Shown here piece by piece: positions 1 to 8,746 of a DNA stretch of 64,000 nt. Origin of the DNA: Bacillus sp. B1-b2 (GTDB lineage Bacteria; Bacillota; Bacilli; Bacillales; Cytobacillaceae). Under the pieces are notes generated by a model that was not told where the DNA came from, did no database searches, and saw nothing but the letters and a program-made list of their open reading frames with translations. The stretch is from assembly GCF_009183415.1 (NCBI RefSeq), contig NZ_WEHU01000018.1, positions 35,901 to 99,900 of the forward strand, in the 5' to 3' direction. Position 1 is the first letter of the stretch, and every line of letters begins with the position of its first letter. A program made the translations under genes and the position numbers.

Positions 1-160
1 CTGCTTCTTCCGGATAATCTGCTTTCACTACAGCTATTGCGATACTTCCATACTTTTCATAATCTAACTTTTGAACAGCAATGTTATGAGATGGGAACAT
101 AAATGCCATCATCAAAACGATAACACTCCCCATTAGGATAGTTAAAGAACGACTTTTCAT
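1..160 (-). CDS. DUF3889-like secreted protein, C-terminus outside window
   Basis: The first 53 codons are visible. They start at ATG 158-160, seven bases behind a GGAGGT ribosome site, with an N-terminal hydrophobic signal-like stretch. The following YEKYGSIAIAVVKADYP stretch resembles the start of the small exported DUF3889 proteins of Bacillus, whose function is unknown to me. It lies 36 bases downstream of the M14 peptidase on the same strand, so the two are probably co-transcribed. The family call rests on memory of one short motif. Confidence 0.5.
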   Translation of the reverse strand, partial: MKSRSLTILMGSVIVLMMAFMFPSHNIAVQKLDYEKYGSIAIAVVKADYPEEA

Positions 161-196
161 AGTTACCTCCACCTGCTTTTTCTTATTTTTCCTTCT

Positions 197-1174
197 CTAT
201 GGTGATTTTATGTATGTTTTCGCTTCTTCTATTAACAAGAGTGGAATTTCTTCATTTCTTCTCCATTCACTTGCAAAAGAACTTATAGGAGGATTCGTTT
301 CTTCTACTAAAGGGCAGATTTCAATTGTAAAAGCTGGCAATTGATAAGTAGTTATAAACCAATCTGTATAGCCTCCACCTACTGCATCCTCTTTCGGCTC
401 TCCTAATTTATAGCCTGTTTCTTTGGCAATTGCTTCTGCTATTTTCTTGTCTCTTTGCTCATTATCATTCTTATATTGCCAAAATATCTCTTGCCCAGAT
501 GAGTGATAGGATACTGCAAGAACTGGTTTTATTTGCTCTGTAAGCTTAACAATTGCATTTGTTTCTCTTGCTTCTAACGGTTTTTGCCCTTTATAGTTTT
601 TGTAAGAAGGTTTTTCACTACCATGCTGTAATGCTTCCCATCCAGCTGGATATTGTCTATTTAAATCAATTCCAAGACCATTGCTTTTCCAACTACTAAA
701 ATCCGTTGAACCATTATTCATTTTCAAGATTCTTCTTTTAGAAAGAAAGGGGAATTTTTCTATGTCTCCTTGTTGAATGGTAACTCCATCAGGATTCAAC
801 ATCGGTACAAACCATATAGAAAATTGATCTAAGTAATTTTCATTTGCTTGTAAAGATATTGCTGTTTCTTCTACCATCTTCATCGTCAATAGGGAAGTAA
901 TCCACTCTCTTCCATGATGTGCTCCCGTAATCATAATATTGTTCTTTCCTTTTCCAACCTGTATTGCATATAGCTTCCTTCCAAACTCAGAATTCCCAAA
1001 TGAAATAATACGTAATTGGTTTTTATATTTACTTTTTAAGATCCATACATCTTCTTGGTACTCCTCATATGTATAAGACTTCGTTGTATTAATAATTGAG
1101 GCAGCATGAACAAAGTCCACTTCATATAAGGATATTATTACAATTGCAATGGCCATTATTAAGTATTTCATCAT
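197..1174 (-). CDS. Secreted M14-family zinc carboxypeptidase
   Basis: A 325-aa exported metallopeptidase of the carboxypeptidase T / gamma-D-glutamyl endopeptidase I type. Residues 1-24 form a signal peptide ending in VHA. Zinc ligands are visible as HGRE (H87, E90) and H224 in SYHSSG. Substrate-binding N172-R173 lie in DLNRQYP, and the catalytic Glu is E285 in FTIEI. There are no LysM domains, unlike several cell-wall endopeptidases of this family, so the substrate could be free peptides or peptidoglycan stems. The start follows GGAGGGG. The DUF3889-like gene lies just downstream. Confidence 0.88.
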   Translation of the reverse strand: MMKYLIMAIAIVIISLYEVDFVHAASIINTTKSYTYEEYQEDVWILKSKYKNQLRIISFGNSEFGRKLYAIQVGKGKNNIMITGAHHGREWITSLLTMKMVEETAISLQANENYLDQFSIWFVPMLNPDGVTIQQGDIEKFPFLSKRRILKMNNGSTDFSSWKSNGLGIDLNRQYPAGWEALQHGSEKPSYKNYKGQKPLEARETNAIVKLTEQIKPVLAVSYHSSGQEIFWQYKNDNEQRDKKIAEAIAKETGYKLGEPKEDAVGGGYTDWFITTYQLPAFTIEICPLVEETNPPISSFASEWRRNEEIPLLLIEEAKTYIKSP

Positions 1175-1366
1175 TCCCCTCCTTCCCTTTTATTTTGCGA
1201 AAACATCCCTCATCTTATTCTTTGAACTAAGATAAAGAAAGTATTATTTATACAGGTAAAATTAGATAATCCCATTGATTCAACATAACCAAGATTTAGT
1301 GGGTAACAAATCTGATGTTCCTCATATACTATTCATATCTCCTTCCCAGATTAGGAGGCAAGAGAT

Positions 1367-1612
1367 ATGAACAAAACAGATTATGATCGAGCACTTTACT
1401 ATACACATCGATCAGAATGGGATAATCTCCTCATTTTGATGGTGAGAACACATGACCATTTTCTTTCCAAAAAAATTGAACAATTTCTACACGCCTATAA
1501 CTTTGAACATGATTATTCTGTCATAGAAAAAAACTTATATTCATTATTACGTTATATCGACCACGCCAACGAGCTAGCGGAAGATGAATGGAATCACACA
1601 ACCACTATGTAA
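1367..1612 (+). CDS. YhdB-like small protein
   Basis: An 81-aa soluble protein starting behind AGGAGG. Its N-terminus (NKTDYDRALYYTHRSEWDN) and the rest recall the YhdB-like family of about 80 residues found across Bacillus; no function is known to me. No membrane segment, signal or metal motif is visible. It stands alone, divergent from the M14 gene, and is followed at 1632 by a strong hairpin terminator. The family name is from memory; the coding call is secure from the ribosome site and compact terminator context. Confidence 0.6.
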   Translation: MNKTDYDRALYYTHRSEWDNLLILMVRTHDHFLSKKIEQFLHAYNFEHDYSVIEKNLYSLLRYIDHANELAEDEWNHTTTM

Positions 1613-1631
1613 AATATAGAATTCCACCAAA

Positions 1632-1657
1632 AAAACCACGGCTTTGGCCGTGGTTTT
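1632..1657 (+). terminator. Terminator after the YhdB-like gene
   Basis: An 11-bp perfect stem AAAACCACGGC / GCCGTGGTTTT with a 4-nt loop ends in a T run 20 bases after the stop. Nearly the same hairpin recurs at 2364-2386. Confidence 0.85.
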
Positions 1658-1901
1658 AGACTGTTGAAAAACAAAATTGACTATGGACAATTTGTGGAAA
1701 TAGAGATAAACCCTCTCGTAACACAATGGATTTTTCTATGTACTTTCCCATTCAAATATGGAAATAGTAAAAAATTGAAAGAGCTATGAAATAATGTATG
1801 ATTCTTCGTACCATAGAGAATTTGGAAAAGACCACTTTTAGAAAAATAGTCGTATAAATCCTCTTATTTTCATTACTTCTATGAAAAACAACGGAAATAA
1901 A

Positions 1902-2030
1902 CGGAGAATTACGCCTATTTCCTTAGAACACATGAAATCGGAGGCATTTTAATTACTTAACCGGAAAAATCCGCTTATTAGCAAGGCAATTAACATTATA
2001 TTTACCTTTAGTCGGAATTCTCCGCTTATT
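1902..2030. repeat. Three spaced copies of a CGGAA-CCGCTTATT repeat
   Basis: Copies lie at 1902-1920, 1961-1979 and 2012-2030, with the pattern CGGAnnATTnCGCYTATT; copies two and three are closest, with CCGGAAAAATCCGCTTATT. Spacing is 59 and 51 bases. Nothing else in 1658-2147 looks coding. Confidence 0.5.
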
Positions 2031-2147
2031 TTTGATGATACCTACAAATTGGCTGTAGAAATTTTTTTAAACAAAATTATTAATATAAGCTTAAGAAAAA
2101 GAAACATAGAAAAAAAATGTATTTTTCCAGATGATTTATGTTTCAAT

Positions 2148-2262
2148 GGTGGGACTCCTATGGAATCTGCGAAAGCTTTATACCCTGCAGGCAAAAGACA
2201 GACCTCGGCTAAAGCTCCGAACCCCATGGAAAGCGAACCCGAACGCCTGTAACAGAAACCAA
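2148..2262. repeat. Dispersed Bacillaceae intergenic repeat, degenerate copy
   Basis: This stretch carries a recognisable order: GGGACTCCTATGG, CCCTGCAGG, GACCTCGGC, CCCCATGGAAAGCGAA, CGCCTGTAACAGAAA. I recognise it as a decayed copy of a GC-rich repeat common between Bacillaceae genes. It is richer in G+C than its surroundings and opens a spurious small frame on both strands. A more deleted copy lies at about 5281-5353. Confidence 0.6.
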
Positions 2263-2363
2263 AACCTTATTTAGCGAGTTCATTACTTATACAAATTCTC
2301 GACATACACATGTTATAAAAATTGGAGGCATTTTCATTGACATCATCTATTTTCAAAAAGGTG

Positions 2364-2386
2364 AAACCACGGCTAAGCCGTGGTTT
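2364..2386 (-). terminator. Terminator of the yhcX-like gene
   Basis: A palindrome of 11-bp arms (AAACCACGGCT / AGCCGTGGTTT) lies 6 bases past the stop of the minus-strand gene and runs into T-rich sequence on that strand. Confidence 0.75.
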
Positions 2387-2391
2387 TGCTG

Positions 2392-3930
2392 CTACTTCTT
2401 ATACTCCACCCTATACACATCAAATCTTCTATCCTTCAATTGGCGAACAGTTCCTCTTTGTCGTTGGCGTCTTAGTATTTCTAAGTCTACGTCTCCTATC
2501 ATAACCATTTCTATATTAGGATTGGTTTCCCCCACTATCCCATCTCTCGCAAATTCAAAATCAGAAGGAGCAAATATCGCAGACTGAGCATATTGTATAT
2601 CCATGTTTTCTGTTTGAGGTAGATTTCCTACTGTCCCGGCAATAACCGTATATACTTGATTCTCCACTGCTCTTGCTTGCGCGCAATATCGAACGCGTAA
2701 ATAGCCTTGGCGGTCTTCTGTACAAAATGGTGTAAAGATGATTTTTGCTCCCATATCTGTTGCAATACGAGCGAGCTCAGGAAATTCAATATCATAGCAA
2801 ATTTGAATAGCTATTTTTCCACAATCTGTATCAAACACTCTAATCGCATCACCTCGTCGAATTCCCCACCATTTGCGTTCATTAGGAGTGATATGTAATT
2901 TATATTGCTTTTCGATTGTTCCATCTCTCCTAAATAAATACGCAATATTATAAACTTCTTCATCATCCTCTTTCACAAGATGAGAGCCACCAATAATATT
3001 GATATTGTATCTTAGCGCTAAATTAGTAAAAAGTTCTATGTACTGCTCTGTATATTCTGTTACCCTTCGAATAGCCACACTCGGTACCTTTTCATGCATA
3101 AAAGACATTAGTTGAGTTGTAAGTAACTCTGGAAAGACAATAAAATCTGATTCCGCATCTGAGGCAACATCTGTATAATATTCCACTTGATTAGCAAAAT
3201 CCTCAAAATTATCAATCTTTCTCATCAGATATTGAACCACACATATTCTTACTGGATAACTACTCTTAAAGAAGCGCTTCGATTTTGGTAAATACTCTAC
3301 ATTATTCCATTCCATTATAGTTGCATAACTTTTTGATTGGGTATCATCTGGCAAATAATTATTATTTATACGCATTAACGTAAAGCCATTTATTAATTGA
3401 AAGGACAAAACAGGATCATATATGCGATGATTTAAAACTTCCTGAACATACTCTCTCGCTGTCATTTTGTCTTCATATTTATAGTAATTCGGAATTCTAC
3501 CACCAATAATAATACTTTGTAGATTTAGACTTCTAGCAAGTTCTTTTCTCGCTTCGTATAAGCGATGACCAATCTTCATTCTTCTAAATTTAGGAGCTAC
3601 CATTACTTCTATTCCATATAAGTTATATCCATCAGGGTTATGGTTAGAAATATAACCTCGATCTGTTACTTCATCCCAAGTATGCCTAGCATCATATTCA
3701 TCAAAGTTAATGATCAAACTAGAACAAGATCCAATAATCTCCCCATCATATTCTGCAACAAATTGACCATCCTGAAAAATATTGATATGGCTATGTAATT
3801 GGTCCTTTGTCCAAGGTTCCATTCCTGGGAAACATACTGCTTGAAGTCTCATTATATTATCTATATCACGATATTCCATATTACGTATTACTAGTTTCCG
3901 CTCAAATTTTGATAAATCCAATTTTGACAT
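2392..3930 (-). CDS. yhcX: GNAT acetyltransferase-nitrilase fusion, YhcX-like
   Basis: A 512-aa two-domain soluble enzyme. Residues about 14-190 form a GNAT N-acetyltransferase domain with an acetyl-CoA loop RRMKIG near 116-121. Residues about 225-500 form a carbon-nitrogen hydrolase domain with the full triad E268 (FPELL), K344 (YKLHITP) and C378 (QICYDIEFPE). The length matches the YhcX family of Bacillus, about 513 aa. The nitrilase half should hydrolyse an amide or nitrile, and the GNAT half may act on the same small metabolite; the substrate is not known to me. Monocistronic, with its own terminator. Confidence 0.88.
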   Translation of the reverse strand: MSKLDLSKFERKLVIRNMEYRDIDNIMRLQAVCFPGMEPWTKDQLHSHINIFQDGQFVAEYDGEIIGSCSSLIINFDEYDARHTWDEVTDRGYISNHNPDGYNLYGIEVMVAPKFRRMKIGHRLYEARKELARSLNLQSIIIGGRIPNYYKYEDKMTAREYVQEVLNHRIYDPVLSFQLINGFTLMRINNNYLPDDTQSKSYATIMEWNNVEYLPKSKRFFKSSYPVRICVVQYLMRKIDNFEDFANQVEYYTDVASDAESDFIVFPELLTTQLMSFMHEKVPSVAIRRVTEYTEQYIELFTNLALRYNINIIGGSHLVKEDDEEVYNIAYLFRRDGTIEKQYKLHITPNERKWWGIRRGDAIRVFDTDCGKIAIQICYDIEFPELARIATDMGAKIIFTPFCTEDRQGYLRVRYCAQARAVENQVYTVIAGTVGNLPQTENMDIQYAQSAIFAPSDFEFARDGIVGETNPNIEMVMIGDVDLEILRRQRQRGTVRQLKDRRFDVYRVEYKK

Positions 3931-4155
3931 AGTATTATACTCCCTTATAAAAAATTCTCTTTTCTACATAAATGAGATACATCTAGCATTTAATAGAGTT
4001 AGACTACTTCTTTCTACATTTCCCTATTTTATTGAAATGTAATCTTTTTAGAACACAAGACAAGTTTGTTTACATCAAATTTAATAACATTTATACTTTT
4101 TCTATACTCTTGTCTCTTTATTGAAGTAGGAGAGAATAAAACGAAGGAGCATTAT

Positions 4156-4602
4156 ATGGTTGAAAAAGAAAAGCAAAAAGACCCTAGAGAGAATATCCTC
4201 TATTTAGCATGGATTGCCTCTGTTATTAGTATGTTCGGCAGTCTTTATTTTTCCGAAATACGAGATTTTGTTCCATGTAATCTTTGTTGGTATCAACGAA
4301 TTCTTATGTACCCTTTTGTCATTATTTTAGGAATAGCTGTTATTAGAAAAGACTATCAAATCGCTTTTTACACGATGATTCTTTCAGGAATAGGTGGATT
4401 AGTTTCTATCTATCATTACTCCATGCAGAAAATCCCCACTTTATTTGAAACGTCCCATGCATGTGGTCCTGTTTCTTGTACGGGATCCTACATAAATTGG
4501 TTAGGATTTATCACTATTCCTCTTTTAGCACTAATTGGATTTACTATTATCTTTACGTGTAGCTTGATTGTTTGGAGAAAAACAAAGGAGATGAACAAAT
4601 GA
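4156..4602 (+). CDS. bdbC: Thiol-disulfide oxidoreductase BdbC (DsbB family)
   Basis: A 148-aa four-helix membrane protein that reoxidises extracytoplasmic thiol oxidases and passes electrons to quinone. Cys pairs are C41-C44 (CNLC) and C103-C108 (CGPVSC), as in DsbB/BdbC. The frame is open upstream to 4066, but AAGGAGC precedes ATG 4156, which also gives the usual family length. Its stop overlaps the start of the thioredoxin-like partner by four bases (ATGA), which implies translational coupling. Confidence 0.9.
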   Translation: MVEKEKQKDPRENILYLAWIASVISMFGSLYFSEIRDFVPCNLCWYQRILMYPFVIILGIAVIRKDYQIAFYTMILSGIGGLVSIYHYSMQKIPTLFETSHACGPVSCTGSYINWLGFITIPLLALIGFTIIFTCSLIVWRKTKEMNK

Positions 4603-5072
4603 AAAAAGTACTCTTTTTCACTATATTTACTGTAATATTATTTGTTGGTATTTTTCTATTATCTAATTACCAGAAGGATAAGGCACTTGAAGGAAGCTTA
4701 TATGATAAAACAGATTTAAATGCTGCAACGATTGACCAGCTTGAAGATCCTAATTATCAAAATATAATTGTACCTGACGATTTAGATACTAAATTAGCGG
4801 ATGACGGTACTGCTACTGTCTATTTCTTTAGCTCTACTTGTATTTATTGTAAACAAACAACACCTGAATTAATGCCATTAGCAGACGAATTAGATGTGCA
4901 TATTGACCAATACAACTTACTAGAATACCAAGATGGTTGGACAAAGTATAATATCGAATCAACTCCTACCCTTGTTCAATTTAAAGATGGGAAAGAAGTT
5001 GGCCGTATTGTTGGGTATAATGAGCCTGATGTATTTAAACAGTGGCTTGAGGAGTATAGTGTAACGGAGTAA
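4599..5072 (+). CDS. Membrane-anchored thioredoxin-like protein, BdbC partner
   Basis: A 157-aa protein with an N-terminal transmembrane anchor (about 5-22) and an extracytoplasmic thioredoxin fold. The active site is C81-IY-C84 (SSTCIYCKQ), with a cis-Pro motif STPTLVQF later. The ATG at 4599 overlaps the bdbC stop and follows AAAGGAG, and is preferred to the longer frame at 4572. It is probably the substrate oxidase reoxidised by BdbC (BdbA/BdbD-like role), from coupling and topology. Confidence 0.85.
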   Translation: MKKVLFFTIFTVILFVGIFLLSNYQKDKALEGSLYDKTDLNAATIDQLEDPNYQNIIVPDDLDTKLADDGTATVYFFSSTCIYCKQTTPELMPLADELDVHIDQYNLLEYQDGWTKYNIESTPTLVQFKDGKEVGRIVGYNEPDVFKQWLEEYSVTE

Positions 5073-5124
5073 TAGAAGGATTTGTAGATATAATATAGTT
5101 GATATGTGTTTTGGGAGGTTTTCC

Positions 5125-5157
5125 GAGACTTCCGGTCACGGGTCAACCGGAAGCCTC
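5125..5157 (+). terminator. Probable terminator of the bdbC pair
   Basis: An 11-bp stem with one mismatch (GAGACTTCCGG / CCGGAAGCCTC) lies about 50 bases after the stop; the trailing T run is weak. Confidence 0.5.
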
Positions 5158-5280
5158 TTCAAATAATGAAATATTGTTTACTATATTATCTGTTCATATA
5201 AGTACTCTTTAATCTCTATATCACTTTTTAAAATAGATTTTAGGAAGATTAAATAAAATTTTTATGCTAATGATCTACGT

Positions 5281-5353
5281 TCCAGGGGTGAGACTCCCTG
5301 TGGGCTCAGCTCGAGCCCCACGGAAAACGAATCCCTGTAACGAAAATCATCCC
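5281..5353. repeat. Second, deleted copy of the Bacillaceae repeat
   Basis: The blocks TGAGACTCCCTGTGGG, GAGCCCCACGGAAAACGAA and CCTGTAACGAAAATCA match the order of the repeat at 2148-2262 but the middle is missing. The rest of the 5158-5448 gap shows nothing else I can support. Confidence 0.5.
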
Positions 5354-5448
5354 CCCTATTTCAGAGAGATATATAAATAAACTCCTTCATAACCTCCTAC
5401 TACATTATCCAGGACTATATTGACAAACTGAAGATACAGCTATTTTTT

Positions 5449-5844
5449 CTATAGCAAATACTGATTATCTGCTTCTATATACATGCTAAATTCGCCCTGT
5501 TTATTGTTGCTTCCTTGATTCACCATAAAATTATCTAAATCAAAGGGAAAAAACAAATCAAACTCTTCTAAAATCTGCACATTTTTTTCAAATAAGTGCT
5601 GATAGTCCTCTTTTTGATCAGGATCTTCTAAAATATTGATTAAAGTTTGAAGACTTGCGATAACCTGATATGATGTTTTTAAAGTGCTTGAAACTTCTGG
5701 TGTTATCGCTAAAACCTGTAATCGCTCAAAAGCACGAATCTCTTTATCCGAGAAATAATAAGGAAAAATCTTAGAATAAAATGTATGAATGAGTTCGTTG
5801 ATTCTTTCCTCTTGTGTAGGTGTTGATGCAAAAACTACTTTCAT
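5449..5844 (-). CDS. YhcU-like protein of unknown function
   Basis: A 131-aa acidic cytosolic protein beginning MKVVFASTPTQEERINEL. Length, N-terminus and position beside a YhcT-like pseudouridine synthase fit YhcU of Bacillus (DUF5365). No catalytic motif, membrane segment or metal site is visible, and the function is unknown. It is divergent from the downstream yhcT gene. Confidence 0.55.
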   Translation of the reverse strand: MKVVFASTPTQEERINELIHTFYSKIFPYYFSDKEIRAFERLQVLAITPEVSSTLKTSYQVIASLQTLINILEDPDQKEDYQHLFEKNVQILEEFDLFFPFDLDNFMVNQGSNNKQGEFSMYIEADNQYLL

Positions 5845-6014
5845 TAACTAAAAACCACCCTTTTTATTTCTTTAAGCTTAAAGTATTATTAACCATAGTC
5901 TAACATAGGACTTGCTTCCATTTCTGTGGTAATTAAAACCATGATAGGTTGGATAACCTGTTTTTATACATATATAGGAAATGAAATCAAGAGAAAAAGG
6001 AGGATACCTTAAAA

Positions 6015-6941
6015 ATGAATTTCGAACGTAAAGGAGATTGGCTGCTTCTTAAAATCCCTACACAATGGGAAAACAAAAATATAGAAGAAATATTCGCTTC
6101 TTACTTATGCGCTTCTAGAAAACAAATTCATCTGTTTAAAATGGAAAAGAAGGTACAATTAAATAACCAAAATGTACCTTGGACAACTACTGTTCATAAA
6201 GGAGATTCACTTAAAATTAAACTGTTTCATAGCCAGCCAAATACGATAACTCCAACATATATGGACTTATCTATTCTGTATGAAGATGATTTTCTTCTTA
6301 TTGTAAATAAGCCTGATTCGATGGACACTCATCCAAATGATCAAGTTGATACAACATCCTTATTAAATGGGGTTGCTTTTTACCTGTTAGCTAATGGGGA
6401 GGAACGTCAACTTAAGCATATTCATCGATTAGACAGAGATACAACTGGATGTATTCTTTTTGCTAAACATGAGTTAGTAGCAAATATGCTTGACCATATG
6501 TTAAGAGAAAGAGATATTAAGCGAACTTATATTGCAGTAGTACATGGCCTGTTAAGCAAGAAGAAGGGCAGTATTGATAAACCAATTGGAAAAGACAGAC
6601 ATCATTCTAACAGAAGAAGAATTGCAGAAAATGGACAGCATGCAGTGACTCACTATCAATTACTAAAAAAGTACCCTAATAAGAATTTGTCTCTCCTATC
6701 ATGTACCTTGGACACAGGCAGAACACATCAAATTAGAGTTCACTTAAGTTCTATCAAGCACCCACTTGCTGGAGATACCCTATATGGAGGAACTCCAATT
6801 TTTACAAGACAAGCATTACATGCAGTAAACATCCAATTCAAACATCCATTCACAGAGGAAACGCTCTCCATCTATGCACCACCAATGGATCAGCCTGAGA
6901 TTTTCCCCCATGAAGATTGGAACCATTTACTAAGAGGATAG
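6015..6941 (+). CDS. yhcT: RluA-family pseudouridine synthase, YhcT-like
   Basis: A 308-aa enzyme that isomerises uridine in RNA. The catalytic Asp is D140 in HRLDRDTTG, the RluA signature. Further conserved blocks are NKPDSMDTHP upstream and TGRTHQIRVHL downstream. Residues 1-75 look like a divergent S4-like RNA-binding extension. The start follows AAAAAGGAGG. Neighbourhood and size match YhcT of B. subtilis; which RNA position is modified cannot be told from the sequence. Confidence 0.85.
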   Translation: MNFERKGDWLLLKIPTQWENKNIEEIFASYLCASRKQIHLFKMEKKVQLNNQNVPWTTTVHKGDSLKIKLFHSQPNTITPTYMDLSILYEDDFLLIVNKPDSMDTHPNDQVDTTSLLNGVAFYLLANGEERQLKHIHRLDRDTTGCILFAKHELVANMLDHMLRERDIKRTYIAVVHGLLSKKKGSIDKPIGKDRHHSNRRRIAENGQHAVTHYQLLKKYPNKNLSLLSCTLDTGRTHQIRVHLSSIKHPLAGDTLYGGTPIFTRQALHAVNIQFKHPFTEETLSIYAPPMDQPEIFPHEDWNHLLRG

Positions 6942-6989
6942 AATAGGAAAGTTTGCGAAAACCCAAAATTTGATTCTCTACATAACAAA

Positions 6990-7011
6990 ACGAGCCAATC
7001 AATTGGCTCGT
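6990..7011. terminator. Bidirectional terminator between yhcT and the GlsB-like gene
   Basis: A palindrome of ACGAGCCAAT / ATTGGCTCGT separates two convergent genes, with A and T runs on its flanks. Confidence 0.8.
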
Positions 7012-7024
7012 CCGTTTATTATTA

Positions 7025-7279
7025 TTAAGTTGTTTTACGCATACCACGCATAATCAAGCTTAGAATAAATACTAATACTACAGCACCAATGATACTTGGA
7101 ATTAAAGCAAAGTCAGCAAGTGTTGGGCCCCAATCTCCAAGAATTAATGAACCTAACCAAGCTCCTACAAAACCTGCAATAATATTACCTATAATACCAC
7201 CTGGAACATCTCTACCTGCAATTAGTCCTGCAATCCAACCTATAATACCACCTATAATTAATGACCATAAGAATCCCAT
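7025..7279 (-). CDS. GlsB/YeaQ/YmgE-family small membrane protein
   Basis: An 84-aa integral membrane protein with three hydrophobic segments and the glycine-rich pattern GGIIGWIAGLIAG ... GGIIGNIIAGFVGAWLG, typical of the transglycosylase-associated/GlsB family. The ribosome site AGGAGTG precedes the ATG. Members are often induced by general stress; no enzymatic activity is established for the fold. Monogenic, with a shared terminator downstream. Confidence 0.85.
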   Translation of the reverse strand: MGFLWSLIIGGIIGWIAGLIAGRDVPGGIIGNIIAGFVGAWLGSLILGDWGPTLADFALIPSIIGAVVLVFILSLIMRGMRKTT

Positions 7280-7452
7280 TTTATAACACTCCTTTATCCA
7301 TTGTTGTGAAAAAATCTAACACAATTAAGATAGAATGATTTAACTCGAGCATCTAGTCCGTACGGAATTTCTATCCCTATCTGCTTGTACTCTATATTTA
7401 CCACCCTTGCTTTTTTTTAAACCACCTTACTTATGGAAAAAAGAAATTAGAA

Positions 7453-7492
7453 GAAAAGCTGGAGAAACTTATAAGCATCTCTCCAGCTTTTC
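7453..7492 (-). terminator. Terminator left behind the DoxX remnant
   Basis: A 13-bp stem (GAAAAGCTGGAGA / TCTCCAGCTTTTC) sits just past the stop of the truncated DoxX reading frame on the same strand. Confidence 0.65.
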
Positions 7493-7507
7493 GTTTCCAA
7501 TATTAGA

Positions 7508-7650
7508 TTAGAGCCAAGCTGCATCTAAACTATATGCTCCAGCTCCAGTCAATGCCACTGCAAGCACAGCGATAATATAGTAGAGATTTAATTCGTAACC
7601 ATTTGATGTTGCAAAGAAACCATTCTTAAAAATAGAACTTAATATTCTTA
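7508..7650 (-). pseudogene. C-terminal remnant of a DoxX-family gene
   Basis: The minus strand stays open from about 7650 to TAA at 7508-7510 and encodes the tail of a DoxX membrane protein: KNGFFATSNGYELN, then an ALTGAGAYSLDAAWL end. The tail and a terminator survive, but the N-terminal three quarters are absent. The surrounding 7280-7840 stretch has no other gene, only hairpins. Confidence 0.65.
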
Positions 7651-7684
7651 TTGAAAAAAAATTTTTTATTAACAGGTAAAAAAA

Positions 7685-7707
7685 GACAGAGTGCTTTTCA
7701 CTCTGTC
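7685..7707. terminator. Hairpin with T-rich flank
   Basis: A 9-bp perfect stem GACAGAGTG / CACTCTGTC with a 5-nt loop, in the gap upstream of the DoxX remnant and downstream of the aldo/keto reductase. It may terminate the latter, about 130 bases past its stop. Confidence 0.5.
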
Positions 7708-7840
7708 TCTTACTTTAATTAAACTATTATATGATTTAAAAACTTTACACATACGCCACCTAAGCTAAATGAAGCTATCATCAACATCACTAGATAACTT
7801 TTCCTTCATGTAAAGCATATTACCCTTCACTTATTATTAA

Positions 7841-8668
7841 TTAGAATAGGAATTTGTCAGGATCACTTCCTAATCTTTCATTCATATTCAACCGATCAAT
7901 TTGATCCATTTCAACTAGGCTTAATTGAAAATCATACAGATTTGTATTTTCTTTTAATCTTTCAGGTTTTACTGTTTTTGGTATCACAATATGACCATTT
8001 TGCAAATGCCATCTTAAAATAATTTGGACAGGTGTTTTTCCATGTTTTTTGGCAAGAAATTTTAATGTAGGTTCATTGATTAATCTTCCTTTTGCTATAG
8101 GAGACCAAGCCTGTATTTTTATATTCTGTTTTTTGCAGTAGTCTTTTAATTTTTCTTGTGTTAACCGAGGATGAAGTTCTACTTGATTTACAACTGGCTT
8201 TTCGTTCGCATAAGCAAGTAAGTTTTGTAAATGATGCTCTTGAAAATTACTAACACCGATTGCTCTTACTAACTTTTCTTGATATAACCTTTCAAATGCC
8301 TTCCAAGTTTCTACATATTTATCCTTACCTGGCCAATGAATTAAATAAAGATCAATATAGTCAAGATCTAACTTTTTTAGGCTAGCTTCAAAGGCACGTA
8401 AGGTGGAGTCATATCCTTGATTATCATTCCATAATTTCGTTGTTATGAACAACTCTTCCCTTGAGATAACGCTTTCTTTAATAGCTGTTCCTACACCTTC
8501 TTCATTTCGATAACTAGATGCAGTATCAATGGATCGATAACCTATTTGAATAGCCTTTTTAATAGTTTGAACCACTTCATTTTCATCCACTTGAAAGACT
8601 CCGAGTCCTAATTGCGGTATTTCCACTCCGTTATGAAATAAAATAGTATCCTTCATTGAATGAGCCAT
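7841..8668 (-). CDS. Aldo/keto reductase, YvgN-like
   Basis: A 275-aa NADPH-dependent reductase closely resembling B. subtilis YvgN (glyoxal/methylglyoxal reductase). Visible motifs are the N-terminal GVEIPQLGLGVFQV, the tetrad Asp/Tyr in DTASSYRNEEGVG, Lys in ITTKLWN and His in YLIHWPGKDKY, and the cofactor site IPKTVKPER. ATG 8668 lies 8 bases behind GGAGG and is preferred to the GTG three codons upstream. It detoxifies reactive carbonyls in characterised relatives. It follows an SDR gene on the same strand. Confidence 0.85.
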   Translation of the reverse strand: MAHSMKDTILFHNGVEIPQLGLGVFQVDENEVVQTIKKAIQIGYRSIDTASSYRNEEGVGTAIKESVISREELFITTKLWNDNQGYDSTLRAFEASLKKLDLDYIDLYLIHWPGKDKYVETWKAFERLYQEKLVRAIGVSNFQEHHLQNLLAYANEKPVVNQVELHPRLTQEKLKDYCKKQNIKIQAWSPIAKGRLINEPTLKFLAKKHGKTPVQIILRWHLQNGHIVIPKTVKPERLKENTNLYDFQLSLVEMDQIDRLNMNERLGSDPDKFLF

Positions 8669-8746
8669 TCTTAACACCTCCAGAATTCAATACGCCATTT
8701 TTATTATCCTCGATTGAACAATCAGTGTGCTCTGCTAATTCACAAT

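Noticed and set aside
2049..2252. Open frame on the plus strand of 67 codons
   Set aside because: It runs through the GC-rich intergenic repeat and has no ribosome site; its proline- and serine-rich tail is the translated repeat.
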